A DNA stretch of 64,000 nt. It comes from Luteimicrobium album (lineage in GTDB: Bacteria; Actinomycetota; Actinomycetes; Actinomycetales; Cellulomonadaceae). The DNA lies in NCBI RefSeq assembly GCF_030161555.1, contig NZ_BSUK01000001.1, positions 2,480,001-2,544,000 of the forward strand, written 5' to 3'. The position numbers and the translations under genes were made by a program. Each line of letters opens with the position of its first letter. The first letter of the stretch is position 1. The notes beneath the pieces are model-generated. The model made no database searches. It worked only from the letters and a program-made list of their open reading frames with translations, and was not told the origin of the DNA. Of this stretch, positions 59,870-64,000 are shown in pieces.

Positions 59870-60375
59870 TCGGTGAGCGAGGAGTTGAGGCGGCCGAGGA
59901 GCTCCGCGAGCAGCGCGCGGTCGAGCCTCGTCCACGAGCCCAGCACCTCGCCGTAGAGGGCGCGGCGCTCCGTACGGTTCTCCGCGAGGGCCTCGACGCC
60001 CTCGTCGGTCGGCTCCACGAGGACGGCGCGGCCGTCGTGGGGGTCGCGGGTACGGCGGACGTGCCCGGCCTTCTCGAGCACGGCCACCTGACGGGTCACG
60101 GTCGACGCGTCGAGGCCGAGCCGGTCCGCGAGCACGTTGACGTTCTCCGCACCCTCGCTGACGAGGTGGTGCAGGAGCAGGTAGGCGGCTCGGTCCATGG
60201 TCCCGGTCCCGGGGCGCTTGGAGCCCCGGCTCACGGAGCGGTCGGCCCGGCGCATGAGCTGGGCGACCTGGTACTCGATGCGGGAGAGGACGGCCGCCGC
60301 GGCGTCGTCCTGCGGTCCGCCGGGGTCGTCGTCGTGCCGGCCGGTGGCGGGGCCGCTCACGTCCTCGATCGTCAT
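59845..60375 (-). CDS. MarR family transcriptional regulator
   Basis: Regulator of 176 residues. After a disordered start (DDDPGGPQDDAAAAV), RIEYQVAQLMRRADRSVSR leads into the winged helix AAYLLLHHLVSEGAENVNVLADRLGLDASTVTRQVAVLEKAGHVRRTRDPHDGRAVLVEPTDEG, with the DxR wing. Divergent from the MFS gene with the palindrome TGTATGATACA just before its start, so it probably represses both itself and the pump. Confidence 0.93.
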   Translation of the reverse strand: MTIEDVSGPATGRHDDDPGGPQDDAAAAVLSRIEYQVAQLMRRADRSVSRGSKRPGTGTMDRAAYLLLHHLVSEGAENVNVLADRLGLDASTVTRQVAVLEKAGHVRRTRDPHDGRAVLVEPTDEGVEALAENRTERRALYGEVLGSWTRLDRALLAELLGRLNSSLTDYRRRAED

Positions 60376-60378
60376 AGG

Positions 60379-60389
60379 TGTATGATACA
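60379..60389. promoter_or_regulatory. MarR operator TGTATGATACA
   Basis: Perfect TGTAT/ATACA arms, 4 bp upstream of the MarR start. A related half-site GTAGATACAG follows at 60402-60411, before the MFS gene. Confidence 0.6.
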
Positions 60390-60435
60390 GGCAAGTACCT
60401 GGTAGATACAGCTAATCTCAAGGAGACCCGTTCCC

Positions 60436-61668
60436 GTGGCGTCCACACGCAACGAACCCAACAAGACCGCGATCTACGCGACCGCCCTCACAGCGTTCTT
60501 CGCGATCGCCGGCATAGCGATCGTCGACCCGATCCTCCCCGTCATCGGGGCGGACCTCGGCGCGTCCACCTGGCAAATCGAGCTGCTCTTCACCGCCTAC
60601 ATCGCGCTCATGGCGCTCGGCATGATCCCCGCCGTCATGGCCACCGGGAAGTTCGGCTACAAGAAGATCCTCATCACCGGCGTCAGCACCGTCGGTGTCG
60701 CCGCGATCCTCGCCGGGTTCAGCCAGAACATCGCCCAGCTCGCCGTGCTCCGCGCGTTCTGGGGCCTCGGCAACGCCATGTTCTTCGCGACCGCGATGGT
60801 GCTCCTCGTGTCGCTCGCGTCCGACCGTGCCTGGGTCGTCGAGCTCTTCGAGACCTGCGTCGGCCTCGGCTTCGCCGTCGGCCCGCTGCTCGGCGGCCTG
60901 CTCGGCGAGATCAAGTGGCGCATCCCGTTCCTCGCGTGCGGCCTGTTCATGATCATCGCGCTCGTCGTGTCCGCGTCCCGCCTCAAGGACCCGGCCGAGA
61001 AGCCCGCGCCCCTGCGCCTCGGCTCGATCTTCAAGCTCTACGGCAAGCCCGCGTTCCTCGTGCTCTGCGTCATCACCGCCGCCTACAACTACGTGTTCTT
61101 CGTCGTCCTCGGCTACACGCCGGTCTTCCTCAACCTCGGCGTCATCGCCCTCGGCTTCGTGTTCACCGGCTGGGGTGTGGGACTCGCGTTCGGCATCCTC
61201 GTCGTCGGGCACAAGCTCGCCCACAAGATCGGCGCCGTCCAGACGATCTTCGTCGCGATCCTCGGCGTCCTCGTCTCCGTGATCATCTTCGCGCTGCACC
61301 CCTCGACCGCGTGGATGGTCGTCGTGCTCGTCTTCGCCGGCATCTGCATGGGCATCATGAACGCCAACCTCACCGACATGTCGCTCGCGCTCGGCTCGCC
61401 CGACCGCCGCGTCACCACCGGTGCGTTCAACCTCGTGCGCTGGGGCTTCGCGGCCCCCGCACCGGTCATCGCCGGCATCATCTCCAAGACGCACGTCGCC
61501 GCCCCGTTCTGGGTGGGTGCCGCGGTGCTCGCCGTCGGGATCATCGTCTTCCTCGCCGCCGGGCACGTCATGGCCCGCGGCATGGGCGAGCGGTTCCTCT
61601 GGGCGAAGTGGAACGCCGCCGCCCGCGTCGAGGAGGGCACGCCCGAGGAGATCCTCGGCGAGGTCTGA
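60436..61668 (+). CDS. MFS transporter (12 membrane segments, DHA1-like)
   Basis: Efflux-type permease of 410 residues with an AAGGAG site before GTG 60436. IYATALTAFFAIAGIAIVDPILPVIGADLG is the first span and loop, followed by ATGKFGYKKILITG (motif A region), LRAFWGLGNAMFFATAMVLL, FETCVGLGFAVGPLLGGLLGEIKWRIPF (motif C) and twelve hydrophobic segments in all. The cytoplasmic end is FLWAKWNAAARVEEGTPEEILGEV. Divergent from a MarR gene with operator sequences between them, the usual set-up for inducible drug or aromatic-acid efflux. A hairpin follows. Confidence 0.92.
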   Translation: MASTRNEPNKTAIYATALTAFFAIAGIAIVDPILPVIGADLGASTWQIELLFTAYIALMALGMIPAVMATGKFGYKKILITGVSTVGVAAILAGFSQNIAQLAVLRAFWGLGNAMFFATAMVLLVSLASDRAWVVELFETCVGLGFAVGPLLGGLLGEIKWRIPFLACGLFMIIALVVSASRLKDPAEKPAPLRLGSIFKLYGKPAFLVLCVITAAYNYVFFVVLGYTPVFLNLGVIALGFVFTGWGVGLAFGILVVGHKLAHKIGAVQTIFVAILGVLVSVIIFALHPSTAWMVVVLVFAGICMGIMNANLTDMSLALGSPDRRVTTGAFNLVRWGFAAPAPVIAGIISKTHVAAPFWVGAAVLAVGIIVFLAAGHVMARGMGERFLWAKWNAAARVEEGTPEEILGEV

Positions 61669-61739
61669 CCCCGGACCGGTTCGTCCGGGGCGTCGACGGG
61701 GACGGTCCGGGCGGGCCGCACCACCTGAATGCAAGAAGA

Positions 61740-61764
61740 GGCCCCGCGGCTGCTGCCGCGGGCC
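61740..61764. terminator. Hairpin, left boundary of the symmetric repeat element
   Basis: About ten paired bases (GGCCCCGCGGC with GCCGCGGGCC, one bulged C) around a TGCT loop, 70 bp after the MFS stop. It closely resembles the hairpin at 62032. Confidence 0.65.
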
Positions 61765-61776
61765 CTGCCCTTCGCC

Positions 61777-62031
61777 GACGGCGACGCTGTGTTCGCCGAC
61801 GGTGACGCTCGCCGCGCCGACGGTGACGCTCGCCGCGCCGATGGTGACGCTCGCCGCGCCGATGGTGACGCTCGCCGCGCCGATGGTGACGCCCGTACAC
61901 AGGTGAACGACGCGTGTCTGTGGACGAACGTCACCGTCGGCGGTCCTGACGTCACCGTCGGTGATCTTGACGTCGCCGTCGGCGAACGGGACGTCACCGT
62001 CGGCGAACGGGACGTCGCCGTCGGAGAGATA
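61777..62031. repeat. Two head-to-head arrays of 21-bp repeats
   Basis: Left array: five full units and a partial sixth from 61777, unit GACGGTGACGCTCGCCGCGC plus C. A 35-bp spacer follows, then the right array of five 21-bp units (61927-62031) built on GACGTCACCGTCGGCGAACG plus G. The right unit is the reverse complement of the left around the core GCCGACGGTGACG, so the region is a large inverted repeat. It fills the 414-bp gap between convergent genes. A 107-codon frame (61729-62049) is open across it with 7-residue repeats such as DGDARRA, but the symmetry argues for a DNA or RNA role. Confidence 0.85.
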
Positions 62032-62065
62032 GAAGGGCCCCGCGGCTGATGCCGCGGAGCCCTTC
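62032..62065. terminator. Hairpin, right boundary of the repeat element (terminator of the ABC operon)
   Basis: 15-bp stem with one mismatch (GAAGGGCCCCGCGGC with GCCGCGGAGCCCTTC) and a TGAT loop, 17 bp after the ABC permease stop. Confidence 0.75.
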
Positions 62066-62082
62066 GACGTGCGGGTGGTGTG

Positions 62083-62913
62083 TCAGGCGTCGCGCTTCTT
62101 CGCCAGGAAGACCCCGATGCCGAACAGCACCACGCCCCAAGCCACCATCACGATGAAACCGAACCACGGCGCCGGGCCCTGGCTCGGATCGATCGTCAAG
62201 AGCTGCTGACCCGCCTGCGAAGGCAGGTAGTCCGCGATGTTGTTCAGCCAGTGCACGGGGATGTTGGCGAGGATCGGGCCGACGACGAGGACCAGGCCGA
62301 TCACCGCGAAGATCGAGCCCGCGGAGCTCCGGATCAGGATGCCGAACGCGAGTGCGAGGAGCGCCGTCGCGGCGAGGTAGAGCGGCACGCCCACGACGAC
62401 GCGCAGGATGTCGTCGTTGCCGAAGTCGAGCTCGTGCGGCGTGCCGGAGAAGATCGGCTTGACGATGAGCACCGCGACCACGGTCGACACGGCCGCCACC
62501 ACGAAGCTCGCGATCACGACGACGACGGCCTTCGCGACCAGGGCGGGCGTGCGGGTCGGCACGGCCGAGAACGTGGACCGGATCATGCCCGTCGAGTACT
62601 CGCCGGTGATGGTGAGCGCGCCGAGCACGGCCAGGACGAGCTGCCCGAACCCGGTCCCGGCGACGAGCGGGGTCGTCGCGATGTCCGCGTTGTCCAGGCC
62701 GATCCCGGGGTCGGAGGACCCGGTCGTGGCGGCGACGAGCAGCGCCAGGCCCACCAGGACGACGAACGTGGCCCCGAGCGTCCACACGGTCGACCGGACG
62801 GTCCGGAACTTGATCCACTCGGACGTGACCACGCGCCCGAAGGTCACGTGGTACTTCGACGCGGGGAGGGTGCCTTCGACGGGCGACTTGGCCAGGGCTG
62901 CGGCGGCGCTCAT
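62083..62913 (-). CDS. ABC-2 type transporter permease
   Basis: Membrane subunit of 276 residues. After a 25-residue cytoplasmic start, VTSEWIKFRTVRSTVWTLG leads into the first of six membrane segments. GQLVLAVLGALTITGEYSTGMIRSTFSAVPTR contains the TGEYSTGM(I)RTT-like motif typical of actinobacterial ABC-2 permeases. WLNNIADYLPSQAGQQLLTID is an external loop. ATG 62913 overlaps the ATPase stop (ATGA). Family members export drugs or lipids; no substrate can be assigned. Confidence 0.92.
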   Translation of the reverse strand: MSAAAALAKSPVEGTLPASKYHVTFGRVVTSEWIKFRTVRSTVWTLGATFVVLVGLALLVAATTGSSDPGIGLDNADIATTPLVAGTGFGQLVLAVLGALTITGEYSTGMIRSTFSAVPTRTPALVAKAVVVVIASFVVAAVSTVVAVLIVKPIFSGTPHELDFGNDDILRVVVGVPLYLAATALLALAFGILIRSSAGSIFAVIGLVLVVGPILANIPVHWLNNIADYLPSQAGQQLLTIDPSQGPAPWFGFIVMVAWGVVLFGIGVFLAKKRDA

Positions 62914-63893
62914 CGTGCGCCTCCTTCCGTGCTCGTGGGGGCGTCGGTGGCGGCGCCGGCCGGAACGGCCTGGGCGTCGCCCTCGTGGCCGGTGCTGGCG
63001 TGGTACTCGACGGACTCGGCGGTGAGCTCCATGTACGCCTGCTCGAGGGTCGAGGTCACCGGGGTGAGCTCGTGCAGGACGATCCCGTTCGCGGCGGCCG
63101 TCTCGCCGATGCTCACCGCGTCGGAACCAGCCACGTCGAGGAGGCCGGGCTCGCTGCTGGTGACGGTGACGCCGTCGCCGGTCACGAGCTCGGCGAGCTG
63201 CGCGGCCTGGGGCGACCGGACCTTGACGGACTTCTGCGACGACCCGTCGACGAACTCCTGCACGGACGCGTCGGCGAGGATCTTCCCCCGGCCGATGACG
63301 AGCACCCGGTCCGCGGTCTGCGCGACCTCGGACATGAGGTGGCTGGACAGGAAGACGGTCCGGCCCTCCGACGCGAGGAACTTCGCGAGGTTGCGGACCC
63401 ACAGCACGCCCTCGGGGTCGAGCCCGTTGACCGGCTCGTCGAGGATGAGGGTCTTCGGGTCGCCGAGCAGCGCGACGGCGATCCCGAGGCGCTGGCCCAT
63501 GCCGAGCGAGAAGCCGCCCACGCGCTTCTTCGCGACCGACTGCAGGCCGGTCATCTCGATGACCTCGCCCACGCGCGAGGCGGGGATCCCGTGCGTCGCG
63601 GCGAGCGCGCGCAGGTGGTTGTAGGCGGACCGGCCGGTGTGCACGGCCTTCGCCTCCAGCAGCGCGCCCACCTCGGTGAGCGGCGAGCGGTGCTGCGCGT
63701 ACGGCTTGCCGTTGACGATGACGCTGCCGGCGGTCGGACGGTCGAGCCCCATGATCATGCGCATGGTGGTCGACTTCCCGGCACCGTTCGGGCCGAGGAA
63801 GCCCGTCACGGTTCCCGGTCGGACGGTGAACGAGATGCCGTCCACGGCGGTCTTCGGCCCGTACCTCTTGGTCAGGCCATGAGCTTCGATCAT
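62910..63893 (-). CDS. ABC transporter ATP-binding protein (DrrA-like)
   Basis: ATPase of 327 residues. MIEAHGLTKRYGPKTAVDGISFTV, Walker A GPNGAGKSTTMRMIMG, Q-loop EVGALLEAKAVH, signature FSLGMGQRLGIAVALLG (LGMGQ in place of LSGGQ, common in bacitracin/antibiotic-type exporters), Walker B TLILDEPVNGLDP and the switch FLSSHLMSEV. The C-terminal 100 residues carry the extra domain of DrrA/CcmA-like ATPases. ATG 63893 is 107 bp from the window end. Operon with the permease. Confidence 0.94.
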   Translation of the reverse strand: MIEAHGLTKRYGPKTAVDGISFTVRPGTVTGFLGPNGAGKSTTMRMIMGLDRPTAGSVIVNGKPYAQHRSPLTEVGALLEAKAVHTGRSAYNHLRALAATHGIPASRVGEVIEMTGLQSVAKKRVGGFSLGMGQRLGIAVALLGDPKTLILDEPVNGLDPEGVLWVRNLAKFLASEGRTVFLSSHLMSEVAQTADRVLVIGRGKILADASVQEFVDGSSQKSVKVRSPQAAQLAELVTGDGVTVTSSEPGLLDVAGSDAVSIGETAAANGIVLHELTPVTSTLEQAYMELTAESVEYHASTGHEGDAQAVPAGAATDAPTSTEGGAR

Positions 63894-64000
63894 GGGTGTC
63901 CTGTCTGTGTCGTTCGTGTGATGAGCCGCGCTCCCGGGCCCTGCGTCCGAGCCTAGACAGTCGAGGCCCGGTTGGGATGGGCCATTTGTCATGTCCAGGG

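Noticed and set aside
61777-62031. CRISPR array
   Set aside because: Units are contiguous 21-bp repeats without unique spacers, reverse orientation halfway, and there are no cas genes.
61729-62049. A protein gene with heptapeptide repeats across the 21-bp arrays
   Set aside because: All frames are open because the unit length is a multiple of three; the region is an inverted repeat framed by hairpins with no ribosome site.

Overview
The window is high-GC DNA with strong G/C bias at third codon positions, leaderless GTG/ATG starts behind TANNNT-type -10 boxes, and the actinobacterial neighbourhood enolase - FtsB-like protein - DUF501 - exopolyphosphatase. These point to an actinobacterium of the order Micrococcales, probably Cellulomonadaceae/Promicromonosporaceae (Cellulosimicrobium-like). 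The placement is inference from gene content and style; no marker gene was compared.

Layout. (1) 1-17.4 kb is a surface-glycan locus: the end of an NAD-dependent sugar epimerase, two DegT/DnrJ/EryC1 aminotransferases, a GT8, several GT2 and GT4 glycosyltransferases, a hexapeptide N-acetyltransferase, an APH-fold kinase, a Wzt/Wzm-type ABC exporter, a WbsX-type glycosyltransferase and a GT-C membrane protein. Together they would build an amino-sugar-containing polymer on a lipid carrier and export it. (2) 17.4-36.2 kb is mostly chromosomal core (mfd, eno, ftsB-like, DUF501, ppx, a desaturase), interrupted by a PAP2 phosphatase, a Phd/VapC toxin-antitoxin pair, a secreted multidomain GH3 glycosidase, a second GT-C protein and a methyltransferase. 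(3) 36.3-39.6 kb has a PadR/HAAS regulatory pair and a type II NADH dehydrogenase. (4) 39.7-48.6 kb is a mobile region. It begins at a tRNA with a serine integrase, then holds IS481-, ISL3- and IS3-family elements around a TetR/MFS efflux/isochorismatase-like cargo. The IS3 copy cuts off a NmrA-like gene. (5) 48.6-64 kb is an accessory and stress block: MarR and TetR regulators, SDR and aldo/keto reductases, an ECF42-type sigma factor with DGPF and DHFR-like partners, MsrB/MsrA, YdeI-like, hydrolases, an MFS pump and an ABC-2 transporter.

Sequence quality matters here. About twenty otherwise intact genes, including ppx and DUF501, are broken by the apparent loss of one base, nearly always in a G or C run, and one tRNA acceptor arm lacks one G. 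Restoring one base repairs each gene and recreates the 4-bp RTGA start/stop overlaps seen between its neighbours. I read these as assembly or sequencing errors, not pseudogenes, and annotate the genes as full spans with the break noted.

The most unusual non-coding signals are four copies of a 41-bp palindrome (three between housekeeping genes, one inside a hydrolase gene) and a symmetric element at 61740-62065 with two head-to-head arrays of 21-bp repeats bracketed by hairpins. Others are twin operators before a TetR/SDR pair, twin GTAGTACGGC palindromes after the HAAS gene, and a tRNA with a UAA anticodon but a short variable loop.
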